DNA of 64,000 nucleotides from Pyrrhoderma lamaoense (GCA_002794735.1 NBAZ01000009.1:372001-436000); one strand, 5' to 3'; positions 1-13,452 are shown, numbered from the stretch's first letter. Translations and numbers: made by a program. Notes: generated by a model not told the origin, from the letters alone.

Positions 1-3000
1 TTAATTACTCGAATGTCCATACAAAGAAATTGACTAGGAGGATAAGTACTTACCTCATGATAATCAAGGTGGCAATAAGGCTTCCCTTCATGCTCGTAAG
101 AGCTAACGTGCTCAAGGTGTTCACCACAGACGCAGCATTTGAAACATTGTGGGTGCCATCTTAGTCCCATCGCACTTACGATGCGACCGATTATACTTTC
201 ATTACAGCCACCACAGATAAGACCACCGCCTCTTGATCGTAAGTTCGAGCCAGAGCTCGAAGTCGTTGAGATTGTAGAAACCGATGCAGCGCCAGGGACA
301 CGTGGTAGTCCGCGAGCTTTAGAAGAGGAGTAATTAGCCAGGTCGCTCAAAATGACAGGCATGACTGCGCGTGAAGCTGCAGTCGAAGCATCTGGAGTAG
401 ATACAGAAATTAACGGGCCAGAAGGCTGGGCATCGTCGTCATCGTTATCCCCACCTGGAATATTGATGACAGGTATGTCAACTTTACGGGGACTAGTAGG
501 CTTCGGAGAAATCACAATGGCGGGAACTTGAGATGGGGGATTAGTTATTGACCCACTTTCGAAATCAAAGTCAAGGTCTCCAGGTATATTGATTTTTGGA
601 ATTGAAGGAGTGGGGAGCTACTCGGTTGATTACCAGAGAGAGTATCTTCTGGAGTCCGAATTGTCGGTATTGAAGAGGTGTTAGAAGAAGACGGTGATGG
701 AGACCGACGAAGAGATGGAGGGGGTGCATCATCTAAACTTAAATCCATACTTACTGGACGCCTCGGAGTTGAGAATGGGTATGACTTTATGGACGATCCG
801 CTACGAGAGGAAGTATTTGTCCTTGAGCTAATTTGTGATGATGGACGTTGATGGGTGTTCGTAAGTGACGAGGAAGTTTCGGACGGCTTTGAAGCTATAT
901 CCGGTGTTTTTTCTGTGATCTTGCTCCCATTCATGCTATTGTTTTCCTCTGCCAACGACAAGGCCGCAAATCTGAATGCCATCGACATTTTCTGTTCATC
1001 TTTCTTTCCGCTTGTGAGTTTATCGAGATCTGCATTGGGTAATGTCCAAGAAAGTTTACGCTCAGTATGAGTAGGCTTGGGATGACGTATCGCAGGCATT
1101 GGTAGTTTTTGCTCCTGTTTAGGAGTCTGTGGCTGAGGCGAGCGTGATGGGGTAACAACTGGAGAAGGTCTGGTTAGGGTGGTTGAGACGGACGAAGAAC
1201 TAGTAGCAGGTCGTGAGGGGCCAACAGGCCTTGCTTGTTGTTTTGTAGGGGATGAAGGCTGCGTTCGCGAGCCACAGAGTACCGTGCTCCCACTTCCCTT
1301 AAGGGATTCGTTTATCCCTTGCTCAGCCTTCTCCCAGGCTTTCCGTCTGTCGACGACACTTTTTGTTCTCGCAGGAAGATCACGTATCCCATATTGAGGG
1401 GAAGCAGGCTCCGGCTTTGGCGTTTCTACGGAGAGTACTTTTGTGGTAGAAGGAAAGTTATAGCTTCCAAGTCGTTCACCACGCTTAGGGAGGTCTCGAA
1501 TACCATACTTAGGGGATGGCACTTGATCTTTGTCACCAACCTCCACTGGCTTGAAAGTAGACAGCCCATCTTGCTCGTCATCTGACTCGATCAGAGAAGG
1601 AGCCACTGATGATGTTGACGGGGAGATCGCTTGACTTGAAGAGGTGCTTGATAGAGGTAAAGTTGTAGATCTCACGTAGGAGCGGGGAATATATGTTTTT
1701 CTGGGTGGACTAGTCACATTCTTCGGTGAATTCATACTCGCTCCGCCTTGGTTAGTTTGTACAATCGAAGGCACTTGAGTATGGGAATCACTTCCACTCA
1801 TAGGTGATACTAAAGCAGAAACGGATCCTCCCCCCTTTGACACACCAGATTCTCGCGGAGCCTGCTGAATAGTAGCGGTGGGAGTCGAGAACCCTCGATG
1901 ACGTGTCGTTATCCTTGCAGCGGAACTGCTTTCGGAAGACGCGGCCAGCACTTCCCGACGCTTGATTCATGCATAGGCTGCGTGTTTTTTGCCCCTTGTA
2001 TCCCGTTTCCTGGACCTGATGGTGAAGACGAGGTAGAGGGCAGCGGCCGACGAGCAGGTGAAGTAGTCCCCGGTGCCGGAGACACCGAAGTAGAGCTCGG
2101 AGCTGGGGAGGGTTGTGCAACGACACTTGATAAAGATAAGGAAGGAGAATGTCCGAATGTATGCGCTGAAATGATACTCGGGGCTGATAGTTGGTAAATG
2201 CCTGGGGCGGCATTGAAAGAGGACGCGCTTGATTTTGAGATGCATTGTTCCTAGGTTGAGGTAGCGGTCTTCTTGAACCTACAGTGGGTGGTCTTGCGAG
2301 AGGTTGATTTTGTTGGTCCTGAGAAGGATAGGATGAGGCAATAGCCGCTTTTGCGGATGATGCCGCATCCGTTGTGCCAAAAGGTCGTCCATAGTAGTCT
2401 GAGGTTTGCGGAGGCTGATGCAACGGATACGCAGGGGGTTCACCAGGAGTGAGCGGACGAACATCTTTATGAAGTGGTTGTTGGAGCATTGAGAATGTAT
2501 CGTTAACTGGTGCAGGTGTCTTTATTAAAGTATTGTTCACTTGAGGAAAAGTTTGAGCTTGAGGATAGCTATACGTTCTCTGACTTTGAGGGGCTGGTGT
2601 ACAAATTGTTTGGGAAGGTACTGGATACTGCCCATATGTCGAGTACGAGCGAGGGCGTGTCTGCGGGCGTCCCTGACTCTGACTTTGAGGACTTATTTGA
2701 GCCTGAGGTTGAGAGTGAGATTGGTAAGGGTAAGCTGGTTGATATAAGTTGACAGGGGGTATTGGATAGCTGGGCTACCCTGCTGGGGTTGTGTATGAGG
2801 AACTTGACGTTCTTGTTGTTGAGGGTGTATGGGAGGTCTCGAGTATTGCTTATAGTCCATGGCATTTGAGCGTAAGTGAGGAGGAGTTGGGACGGAGTTA
2901 GAGGATTTCATCGAGCTAGAGTTGAATGGGGTATGAGATTGAGTCTGAGAGCTCTGTTCAAAACGTTGGCGTGCGGCATAGAATGCAGATTGAATAGGGG

Positions 3001-3055
3001 CGGAGGGATTTGATACTGGGGGTACTCCAAAGTATTGTTGTTGATAATGATTCAT
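1..3055 (-). CDS. LIM-domain protein, paxillin-like (3' end outside window)
   Basis: Read on the minus strand from ATG at 3055. The long N-terminal part is rich in Gln, Pro and Ser and looks disordered. At about 54-235 it runs into a LIM zinc finger: a CGGC pair, HPQCFKC, a CVC pair and YCHLDYHE. The gene leaves the window through an intron whose GTAAGT donor starts at 53, so further LIM repeats probably lie beyond. Proteins with a disordered N-terminus and C-terminal LIM fingers in fungi resemble Pxl1/paxillin-like scaffolds that act at the cell cortex; that assignment is inference. The reading frame is broken four times. In each case one base is missing from a C/G run (about 2755-2759, 2180-2183, 1954-1956, 612-615) and one added base restores continuous Ser/Pro/Gln-rich coding. 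I take these as consensus errors. Confidence 0.8.
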
Positions 3056-3999
3056 GAAGATGTACTAGTGTAGCACGTATGAAACGATTTGATGACACCT
3101 GAGCAGGAGTTCCTGAACTTCGATGAAGTCTCTCGCAAACAAAATAACTGCGATGTACCTACACGTCTAGTCTTCCGTCAGTACGCGCTCCTTAGTTCAA
3201 CTTCTCCGAATCCCGTGATCGGTATGATCCGACTGAACAAGCCGTTACTAAGTATTTCATAGATGAGAATATAGCATGTCTCTATACAAATTTTACCTTG
3301 ATTTCAATATCAGATTGATAGCTACTCTTATCTTACTGTTAGCTTCTACAAATAACAGAATATAACACAGTAAATGTGGTTGGAAAAATAATATCATCGA
3401 GGACATTAATTAGTACTTCATACTATAAAGTGGGGTTGCGGTTACAATTTCTATTTTAGGAACTTAAGAGGTGGACTGAGATTGTGCGTATGCCGACCCT
3501 AAACTAGTATATAGGACAGGTAAGTCTGATATGAGTCTGTTCAAAAGAGCGGATCTAGACTGTTTAGAATAGAACGGCGAAAAATATCAGTGTCTAACCT
3601 CGATTTTTTGACAAGTCGTGATTCAAAGACAGTCAACCGGGGATTCGTTAATCTTTTTTTCCGAAATTATATACAAATCAAACTATGGACACAAGAACTC
3701 GAAAAAGTATACATAGCAATTATTCAGAAAACATGGAAAAAAATAGAAGGAACTGAAGTTTTAGTAACTCCAAGTACTTGTGCTGGCGCAGGTGCATAGA
3801 TGTCAAATTTTACAAGCCGCTCTAGTGTCACAAATCTATTCTCGTTCCTCCGGTAAGATCGCGGTCGGAAAATTGTAGCTTGACACAATCTCCAACTATC
3901 ACCATATGGGCGCATTTTTTCCAGTTTCTCTGTTCTGACAAAGAGTATAAATAAACATTATGAAGACACAAGTCACACTCCTAATCTAGTTCCTTCGCT
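3056..3999. other. intergenic, divergent promoter region
   Basis: This stretch lies between the minus-strand LIM gene and the plus-strand DUF4139 gene. The only recognisable element is a TATA-like box at 3945-3952. The short ORFs here have no intron logic or protein-like composition. Confidence 0.5.
3945..3952 (+). promoter_or_regulatory. TATA box of first DUF4139 gene
   Basis: TATAAATA lies 48 bases upstream of the ATG at 4000. Position and match fit a fungal core promoter. Confidence 0.5.
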
Positions 4000-5907
4000 A
4001 TGGTGAAAACAATCGAATATAACGCGAGCGAGAATGATATCGTTGCTGTAACCGTCTATCAGTACAATCGTGCTGAGGTACGTCTCATATATATGACTAT
4101 TGCATTATAGCAGAGTGCTTACTAGATCCATACAGATTAATAGAAAATTCAAGTTCAAGCACGAGGAAGAACAATATGAGATTAGGTTTATAAATCTTCC
4201 ATCTTGTATTGAGGAGCGTTCCATTCGCGTGGATGGTGTAGGAAATGCAAATATACTCGATGTGATATGTCGTAAGCCGTAGTCTTCAACTGATAGTTTA
4301 CTCATATTCTTATTAAAAATGGTTATAGACCAAAACAGTGCATCTGATAGCGCGCTCCAGAAACCTGATGAGATTCTTGAAAATCTACGACAGCAAGAAG
4401 ATAAGATTGATGGGGACATCGAAATCGTCGGTCATCAGGAGAGCGTACTGAAATCATTCTCTACGACAATGGATGGCAATAGTGTCGAGATCGACAAACT
4501 GTCCGTCTATCTTGACATGTACGAAACGAGAAAGGAGAAATTAAATGCAAGGATGTCCAAACTAAAGTATGAACGGGATATCATAAAGAAGCAGATCACG
4601 AGGATAACGGATGCTGCAAGGAAGGAAGAGAAATATGGTTCGAGGCTCAGCACGAGTGTTACTATTGTACTCCGGACAACAGAGGTAGGAGAAGCAGAAC
4701 TATTTCTAACTTACATTGTCAGCAGTGCCTACTGGATGCCTATGTACGATCTACGGACATCTTTCTCATCTAACAACAAGGGATCAAGGAGTGAAGAAAT
4801 CTCCCTACAATATCGAGCGTCTGTATATCAGACAACAGGGGAGAATTGGAGGGATGTTATTCTAACATTGAGCACAGCCTTGCCATCTGCAGCTGCGCGT
4901 CTTCCCAATCTCAGACCTGCAAGAATATCCGTCAATCGGGAACGTCCAGGAGTTTATCGACACAGTCTGTCAGATTCAGGAGAAATATCCCCTATACTTG
5001 TTCCACCATCAGAACCTTTCTTCCTCCCAGACCAGCAATTAAGACCTCAAGTTTTGAAGTACCTCCATACTTTACTATGGTCAACTCTCGGCCCTCAGGT
5101 GGTGCAATAAGTACAGCTTACACCATACCCGGGAAGTCCACAATCACCAGCGTTGAAATCGATAAACAAGTAACACACAAGGTTGTTATTGCCGATCTAT
5201 ATTTTAGCACTGTAGATATCGAGTGGGTCACTATCCCCACTGAATCTACAGATGTATTCTTGATCGCCAAAGTCACAAATACGTCTGAGTATGTCCTTCT
5301 CCAGGAACGGCAAATATCTATTTGGATGGCAGCTTTGTCACAAACTCAACAGTCCCAGTAAGTCAATTCTCATGTCTTCCATTATACAACGCCTGATTAG
5401 AATGAAGTTCGTGAACTCGAACGAAAAATTCTCTTGTTCGTTAGGAAAAGATCCTTCTATCCGTGTCTCGAGAAGCCCAGAGACGAAGAAAGTCAAGACA
5501 GTCAGTGGATCTATCTTACAAGCGAATAACAAGACAACGACAACAACATTCGAGCGTGTAGTGACAATAAAGAATACCCGACCCTTTAAGTTGCCTCGAC
5601 TCATTGTCAAAGACCAAGTGTACATATCAGATGATGAGAAACTGAAGGTCAAGATCATCGAGCCGGCATCTCTATCAGAGACAATTAAAGGATCAGTTAA
5701 TAGGATAAGTAGACTGAACTCAGGAATCGTTGCTCGATGGATATCTCGGAGGATGATGTTGATGATACTACTGAAGACGAAGTGGACTCTCGTCGTTCTA
5801 ATGGTCTCTTCGAGTGGATTGTTGAGTTGAAAGATGGTGAATCAGTAGAGTTGCGCACTACGTGGACTGTTTCCGCACCTCACGGTCTTAAATGGAGACG
5901 ATCATAA
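4000..5907 (+). CDS. DUF4140/DUF4139 protein, tandem copy 1
   Basis: Four exons: 4000-4077, 4136-4271, 4329-5357 and 5408-5907. The N-terminal segment (MVKTIEYNASEN, VTVYQYNRAE, LPSCIEERSIRVDG) matches DUF4140. A coiled-coil linker follows at about residues 75-170. The DUF4139 part carries hallmark stretches such as YRASVYQTTGENW and NTRPFKLPRLIVKDQVY. Family members are called mucoidy-inhibitor A-like; no biochemical role is established. It is the upstream member of a tandem pair with the gene at 6573-8625, and splice sites match exactly. Three single-base losses (C run 5036-5038, CC 5301-5302, GG 5748-5749) break the frame. The intact twin has the extra base at the last two sites and supports the frame at the first, so the corrected protein is full length. 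Confidence 0.85.
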
Positions 5908-6572
5908 ACGGATGTTTATAACAGTAACTGTTAGCATAAGCTGATTGTGTATATATTTCTAATATAAGAGTTTCTGGACGATGTTCTACATCGATAGATT
6001 CTCGTATCGTGATGTTGATATGCTTATGGGAAATAATAGGATGTCTAAGCTATAATGCAAGCCTTTTTAGTATGTCTTGAGAAAAATACAATGTCTCTTT
6101 GTTGGCATTTCATAATCAACAACAAGTTTTGCTGCGTGACAATGTAGACCATCAATAATATTACCTTACATAAAGTATTTCATATGCATATTTATTTCTC
6201 GGAGGACAAGAACTTGAAGAAGGATGCGATAACCTTCTTGAAAAATCATTAATTATAGAAAATGTACACATGTTTGAAAATGATAAACTAAAAGTCTATT
6301 ATAAATTACTATTACTTTTAATGTTACGTAATTGACAATAAATATAGCGAAGAGCACGAGCCTTAACTATGTTCTTTCTGACCAAATGGGTATCCTCTTT
6401 GTATTTGGATGCTATTACATGGGAGCCCCGTTTTCTGCCCTTTTAACTCAAATCAAGGGGGATTTCCTCGCTCCCTTTTGGTAGTATTACATACGCATAT
6501 ATATATATATTATAAGGAATATATATCGTGAAGAATCATAGGAAGAAAATCCCAGAGCCTCAACACCTCACT
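5908..6572. other. intergenic between the DUF4139 twins
   Basis: AT-rich spacer with the 3' flank of copy 1 and the promoter of copy 2. An (AT)n/TATAAGG stretch at about 6497-6515 is the likely core promoter of copy 2, about 60 bases before its ATG. Confidence 0.5.
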
Positions 6573-8625
6573 ATGGTACATACTATTGAATATGACGCGA
6601 GCCAGAACGAGATTGTGGCTGTCACTGTCTATCAGCACAATCGTGCCGAGGTATGTTTTACTGATAGTACTTAGGCTGGCAAAAAGCTCAATAAAGTAGA
6701 TGAATAATGTCAATATCTTATAGGTGAATAGGAAATTCACTTTCAGGCATGAAGGCGGACAATATGAAATCAAGTTTGCAAATCTCCCAACCTGTGTTGA
6801 AGAACACTCCATCCATGTTGATGGTATAGGAAATGCAACTATACTTGATGTTGTTTATCGTAAGTTGCGACCTCATGTATTGGTATGTTTTCTCTACTAG
6901 CCACTGATTAGCAAAACAGACCGTGACGATACAGCTGACTACACGTCTCGGAAAAAAGACGAAATTATTGAAAGACTCTACCAAGAGGAAGACAGGATCG
7001 TTGGAGATATCAAAATCGTCGCCCATCAAGGAAGTGTACTGAAAGCTTTTTCTAAAACAATGGATGATACCAATGTTGATATCGATAAGCTGTCAGCCTA
7101 TCTTGATTTATATGAAGTGAGAAAGGAAAAACTGAATTCAAAGATGGCAAAACTAGACAGAGAACGAGAAAATGTCAAGAAACAGATTTCAGAAAGGAAG
7201 GACACTATTATGAAAGAAGAGCAAGATCGCTCGAGGCTCAGTGCAAGTGTCACCATCGTACTACAGGCATCTAAATCCGGAGAAGCAGAGCTATCGCTTA
7301 CATATGTAGTGAGCGACGCATATTGGACGCCAATCTATGATTTGCGAGCTTCACTCTCATCTGATATAAAAGGATCAGAAGCTAAAAGCGTAAATCTGCA
7401 ATATCGAGCATCTGTATATCAAACAACAGGAGAAGACTGGAAGGATGTAATACTGACATTAAGCACTGCCTCCCCGACTCAAAATGCCCACATTCCTGAT
7501 CTTATACCGGCAAGGATCTCTCAGGGACATCGAATCTCTTATCGTTCTGGACGAGAGAGATCACCAGCCGACTCACGTAGAAGGGCGTATCCACCTCCTA
7601 TTATTGTTCAGACAGATAGGCGTCTGTCCCGATCTCGTTCTCGTTCTCGTTCACTTAATTCTAGTATTTATGGTAGGCGCCGTTCCGTAGAAGAACCAGG
7701 TGTGGACACATGGAGAAAGGAGATGAGCAAAGCTTTAACAAATCAGAAACCATCACTTCCCCCTCAATTCCTTACTCAAGTCAACTCTCAGTCCACGAGT
7801 GGTGCCATAAGCGCAACCTTCACTATACCCGGAAGGTCCACAATTACCAGTGTTGAACCTGACGAACAGGTATCCCACAAAGTTGTCATCGCCGATCTTT
7901 ATTTCAGTACCGTGGATCTCGAATGGATCACCGTCCCGATCGCATCTACGGATGTATTCTTGACCGCCAAAGTCACAAATACGTCTGAATACGTCCTTCT
8001 CCCTGGGACTGCGAACATCTACTTGGATGGTAGCTTCATTACGAACTCAAAAATCCCTGTAAGCCAAACTTTACTTATATATTTCAATATTATCACTATA
8101 TTACTAGGACTAACAAGATTTAAGTTTGTGAATTCGAACGAGAAATTTTCTTGTTCACTAGGAAAAGATCCTTCTATCCGCGTCTCGAGTAGCCCAGAGA
8201 CGAAGAAAGTCAAGACAGTCAGTGGATCCATCTTACAATCCAACAACAAGACAACGACAACAACATTCGAGCGTGTAGTAACAGTAAAGAATACCCGACC
8301 CTTTAAGCTGCCTCGACTCATTGTCAAAGACCAAGTGTACGTATCAGACGATGAGAAACTGAAGGTCAAGATCATCGAACCGGCATCTCTATCAGAGACA
8401 ATTAAAGGGTCGGTTAGTAGGCTGAGTAGACTGAACTCAGGTGCTGTTGCTCGGTGGACACCTCGGGAGGATGATAATGATGATACTACTGAAGACGAAG
8501 TGGACTCTCGTCGTTCTAACGGTCTTTTTGAATGGACCGTCGAGTTAAATGCCGGAGCTACTGTGGAATTGCGCACTATGTGGATTGTTTCTGCACCTCA
8601 TGATCTAGATTGGAGTCTCTCATAA
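6573..8625 (+). CDS. DUF4140/DUF4139 protein, tandem copy 2
   Basis: Four exons: 6573-6650, 6724-6859, 6920-8058 and 8125-8625, with intron positions and phases identical to copy 1. It contains the DUF4140 N-terminus (VTVYQHNRAE, LPTCVEEHSIHVDG), a coiled-coil linker and the DUF4139 C-terminus ending in SAPHDLDWSLS. Unlike copy 1 it has an Arg/Ser-rich insert (RRLSRSRSRSRS) in the middle, which could be a phosphorylation or interaction segment. No frame defects. The last intron (8059-8124) is 66 bases and free of stops, so retention would give a longer in-frame protein; the splice is preferred because copy 1 has a 50-base intron there. Role in the cell is unknown. Confidence 0.88.
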
Positions 8626-9834
8626 AGACATAATCTTAACCGTGGCAATCAACAGCAAGCAAGAGTTTTAAATTTCTCAGGATGTAGTCTGTAATAGTTT
8701 TATTTTCTAAATAATTTTTGCGTATACGTTTTGAATGCAGCAATTTAACTGAGTAATACAGCTGGGTATACTATATCTAAGGACGCCAGGGTCCTTGATC
8801 GACACTAGTACAAATTGGGCTAAAATGCATTAATCAGCAATATTTGTAATCAACAAATTATTGAAAGTTACAATTATTCCCTCTCAATTTTCAAGGATAT
8901 TATGAGCATAAAGTGCTTATAAGATATCCTACTTTTAAATCATATACTTGAGGATTAAAATCACTCTACTGGAAGAAATAATTATATAAAATTTTCGACA
9001 GCAACTGTATGTATCCAAAGGATTTACTTGCTTTAAGTGGAGAAAATTACTAGAAATGTACTAGCTGATCGTGGACCCTGGCGTCCTTAAATATATCCAG
9101 CTGTACATTTATGTTTTTTTAGGTAAGCATAACGTTGAAATTTCCTATTTTTTTGGGTTTGTGTCAAAAACATGGTTTCAATGCGGCCACACCATATCAG
9201 ATGACCCTCGTGGTGTGAATTTAGTATATTTTCTACATCTTACAAGGGTAACACACAAAAATAGATGCAACAAAAAGAGGATATTGATGATTTGTTATAT
9301 ACGATGCGTAATAATTACTGATGATCATGAACCACAAATGACTGAAATGCAGAAGAAAAAGATATAAAAAGGTGATAAAAGAATGTATAACAGAAGGATG
9401 AGAGCAATGACAGAACCTTTATGCAAAAAGAGTGTCCAAGAGATCTACGCAGAACGCATATACCAAGGGCGAGATGAAGAGCATAGTAGCATAGAAGAGA
9501 AAAAATAACTGCAAGAAATTACACCTCTTCCAGAATGATTCAAGGATATATAACACGGGGAAAAATGAAAAATGCACACTAAATACCAAAAATGAGAAGA
9601 TGAAAGGCAAAACAGCACGCATAACCAGAAACGGATTGTATAGGACAACGAGACCTAGAAATAGATGATGCCAAGACAAGGAGAAAAGTAATTCTAATAA
9701 AGTAGAGCTCAGCCAAAAAATATAAGCTAACCTCCCAGGGATGCTTGTGACACAATTAACAATGCGAGTGTGATGCAAAGATAGCAAGAAAAAAAAGTTA
9801 ATCTTAGTAAGAAAAAGGGGATAAAAATTAGTCG
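8626..9834. other. intergenic with inverted-repeat element
   Basis: Convergent region between the DUF4139 copy 2 and the RNA-binding protein gene. It holds the inverted-repeat element at 8757-9105. The part 9360-9830 is A-rich on the plus strand and probably includes the 3' UTR of the RNA-binding gene. Confidence 0.5.
8757..9105. mobile_element. MITE-like element, copy 1, flanked by TA
   Basis: The ends are imperfect inverted repeats of roughly 50 bases. The left end starts TA-CAGCTGGGTATA and contains GGACGCCAGGGTCC; the right end contains GGACCCTGGCGTCC and finishes CCAGCTG-TA. The inner element is 345 bases with no coding capacity. TA on both sides and CAG termini fit a non-autonomous Tc1/mariner-type DNA element (inference). 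A shorter, diverged relative lies at 50733-50990. Confidence 0.75.
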
Positions 9835-12800
9835 TTAAGCAGCCACTGTGCTAGCTTTTTTCACTCTAACATGATTTCCGGTTTCATCTGAGTGAGTTTT
9901 TTGCAGTGATGAAGGACGCGGTTCGTTATCTTTTTTCGAACCCATGCTATTGTGTCGCGTGACTCCATGACTAGAAGAGTTATCTTCTAGAGAAGATGGC
10001 GTTCCTGATGCGGCAGCAGCAGCATATGATGGCATACGGTTATTACCTTCCCCAGAATTTGTATTACTGGAAATTTGGAAGGTTGTCATGTCATGGGTGA
10101 TGCCAGAAATGGAATCTTCGGATTTTTTCCCCTCATCAGGAGAATGCCAGGAAGTTGCTCCCGAACTTGAACTTCTTGCGTGATCTTCGTCCACTGTAGA
10201 GATATTCTCACCACTTTCACTACTGGCTGGAGCTGAACCAGAGTCGTTGCGTTCATGGATAGGCCTATCATCTCTAATCACATTATTTCTGAAGCTCATA
10301 TTGCTGCCTTCTCTCATTATCTCATTGGCTAGACTAGAACTGCCAAAAGTATTTATAGGGGGGAAGTAGCTTTCTTGGCTCTGGAAAGCACCAGTTAGAG
10401 GAGGGAAATATCCATTCGACTCTTCGCCATATCCATGAAAAGTCGCAGGGCTTCCAGGTTGGCTTCCAGGATGTGAAAAAGGGTAAGGCGGATGTATCAG
10501 TACAGGCGATCCGACCGCTGGATTGAGGTAGGACGCTCGCCCATTACTTCCATTGCCTGGGCGGCCATAGAAGGCGCCAGGACTCATGACTACGCCGGGA
10601 GTAAATTGTTGAAAAACATGCTGCGGCAGATGTAAGGGAGGTGACATCATCGACGACATATTTAAGCCCGAGTTTGTTGGAGTATTGTAAGCGCTTGCTT
10701 CGATTTGCTGGCCGTATGGACCGCCTTCAGCTGGTGTTGGAGGAATCGCACTACTACTAACACCACCAGAGAACATACCAGGGTTTGCTTGGGGAGCAAA
10801 TGAGAAACTCGGCATACTTGGTGTGATGGGAGGTAAACCATGTGGAGTCAAGTTACTAGAGTGTGGTTGCATATGTTGTGGAAGAACATACACAGGACTC
10901 AAAGGACCTGAATGAGCGAAAGTAAGGTACGCAGGAGAGACAGGATGACTTGGAGACATAGGATTGTGCGGCGAATACATTGGGATAGGGAAAGTACCGA
11001 CAGTGGGTGGTGGGAGAGATATGGGTCCAGGATGTGCAGGGTGGTTTGCTCTTGGAGATGTCGATGATGTAGTAGGCCTAGACGAAGAAGTAGTCGGTCT
11101 AGAGGAAGTCTCTGTGCCGATTACTCGACTACGTTTTGGTGATGCTGGTGAGGTGTTGAATGGATTTGGGATGTTCATATAATTCATGTTCATACTATTG
11201 AAGGTATCGGAAAGACCTTTCGCGTGTCTTGAGTTACCAGAGCTCGGACGGCTAGACGCAGCTAGTGGTGCTGGGAGAGCTTTTTGTCTACGTTCCGCAA
11301 GATTGGACGAGGTACCTGCATTACCGACAGCGGAAACGTTGCGTGGAGAGACTGGGGGACTACTATGGTCGGCATTAAGATTAGACGAGTCACTTCCACT
11401 TCCTGGCACTGAAACACGATGCAAATCGCTTTGATTTGGGTGTATAGTTTCGTGAAGTGCTTGCAAAGCGCTCACATAACTCGAGCTACTATCCTCAAGA
11501 GAAATATTGACGTCCTTGCTCAAATTATTATATCGCTCTATACCTTGCCCATTCACAAGTTGATGAAGTTGAGCGGCCTGCATAATAGCTTGTTGAGTTG
11601 CAGCGGCGTTTGGTTGGATGGGTGTAGGAATCGATGAGGATTGGGTAGATTGCAACGCGATACTTAAAGGAAGGGGTGATTGAGCACAAAACTTGTCATA
11701 GTGCACTTTCAATGTGCGCCCATTATAATCAAATCTAGAGAATTTTTTTTGCTTTCAGACTGTGTACGGCGTCTAAAGAGGAAATTTACCAACCCATTAA
11801 ACATAGCAACCGCTCTTTCCGCGTCGATCTCACTGGCAAAAGAGACAGTACCAAAACCTCTTGATCGTCCGTCTGGACCCAAGGACACATCAGCCCTTAG
11901 TATAGTTCCTGCTTGACGGAAAAGATCCTTGAGATCTTGCCACTGACAGTGGAAAGGAAGCTTGTAAAAAATTAGCCTGTTTGAACATTATCTTATACCA
12001 GGACATAAATACAAACATTTCCAACAAACAAGCTACGCATTCCTGATGATTTGGGGCGGTCACTATCCCAGTCACCCATCGCTGGGCTTACCGACCCTAA
12101 GTATGATTCGATTTGACCCTGGCTGCTTTGAACGAAACTTGATCTTCTAGCCTGTTGCAAAAACAATCCCTCTCGTTCCTGTTCCTGTTGCTTCTGAAAG
12201 GTAGTAAATCCTGGATTGAGTAAAGGGGAAACAGAGGGACCACTATTTGACAAGGTATTCCCCAACACAGTATTCAGTAAGGCGGGTGAGATCGACTGTG
12301 GAAAGGAATTCGGACCGAGCCCCGCTCCGGCAACATTTGGTGTGACGAAAGGTAACACCGAGTGTGGGGCGGGCACCTGTAAAGTACCAACCCCACCTAA
12401 GGTAGTCGTACCATTCAGATTATTCACTATACCTGGGATTCCACCCAACCCATTGATGCTGATATTCACTCCCTGTGTTGCTGCGATGTTAGAAGCGTCA
12501 AGTTCTGTACCTGGAATAGCACCCAATCGATCAAGGCGCACTTCAAGCACTCGCCCTTGCCAACTATAACCATTGAACATATCTACCGCACGTCCGGCGT
12601 CCTCCGCACTAGCAAGAAGTACAGTCCCATATCCTCGGCTGCGATTGTCCGGACTGAGTGAAACATCTGCGCGCAATACTGTTCCTGCACGTCGAAAAAG
12701 ATCCTTCAAGTCTTGCCAGCGAACTCTATACGGAAGCTAAAAGTGGTGTGGATAAGCATACATGAACCTTTTGATAAACTACGAAAGAAATTGGATCCAA

Positions 12801-13452
12801 ATGCAAAGAATGCTTATAGTACTGAAAAAATGGAGTGTGTCCTTCTGCTTCTATACTCCACAGCTTCTTTTCTTCGTGATGTAAATTTAGAACATGTGTA
12901 ATTTATCCGAAAACATATCGTGGGTTCAGAAAAAAACACGCATACGGTAAATTTGGGGATTGAAATCCAAACGCGCAGCATCAGTGTAACGTGGCCCCTT
13001 TGAGTTTAGACCGACGAACGAAAAAAAGCCAACCCAAAAGGGTATAATCAAAAGAAAGGACACCCCCATTTGTTTGTAAAAGCTAAAAAAAACTCACATT
13101 TCCAACAAAGAGTTGAGTTCGAGTGTCTTTTCCCGGAGGGGGTCGACCATCAGGAGTTGGGACAGTGGATGTAGCCATTCGTATAACAGCTTCAACTTCA
13201 TCGTTACTTGGTGCAGGCTTTGCACTTGAGGAAGGAACGGTAGAAGTTAGATCAGTCAAGGATGGGGACTTTGATTTGGGTGAAGATGAAGCGGAGACAG
13301 GGTCAGGAGCTGAGGTGGGACTTGAATGTATAGATAAAGATTTGCTTTTAAGGTCCGGTTCCTGCTTTAGATATCAATTGTATAGGGAAAAAAGGTCAGT
13401 ATACAATAGCAGAATTAATAAAAAAACCACATACCGGACTCGAAGAGGCCAT
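9835..13452 (-). CDS. two-RRM RNA-binding protein (Gbp2/hnRNP M-like)
   Basis: Five exons on the minus strand: 13435-13452, 13098-13364, 12017-12736, 11794-11960 and 9835-11734. Phases add up to a 1023-residue protein with no frame errors. RRM1 begins at TQLFVGN (about residue 90) and continues LPYRVRWQDLKDLF and SRGYGTV. RRM2 begins at SLFVGN (about residue 330) with LPFHCQWQDLKDLF and SRGFGTV. The WQDLKD..AG.VLRADV pattern is typical of the Gbp2/Hrb1/hnRNP M group, which bind mRNA for processing and export. The remaining 620 residues are Ser, Pro, Gly and Asn-rich and probably disordered. Two introns use less common GTTTGT and GTTGGT donors; the first long intron is 361 bases. Start chosen at MASSSP, 18 bases before the first intron. 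Confidence 0.88.

Noticed and set aside
9419..9787. 122-codon hydrophobic minus-strand ORF
   Set aside because: It is a reading of A-rich plus-strand DNA without introns, motif or promoter; probably 3' UTR.
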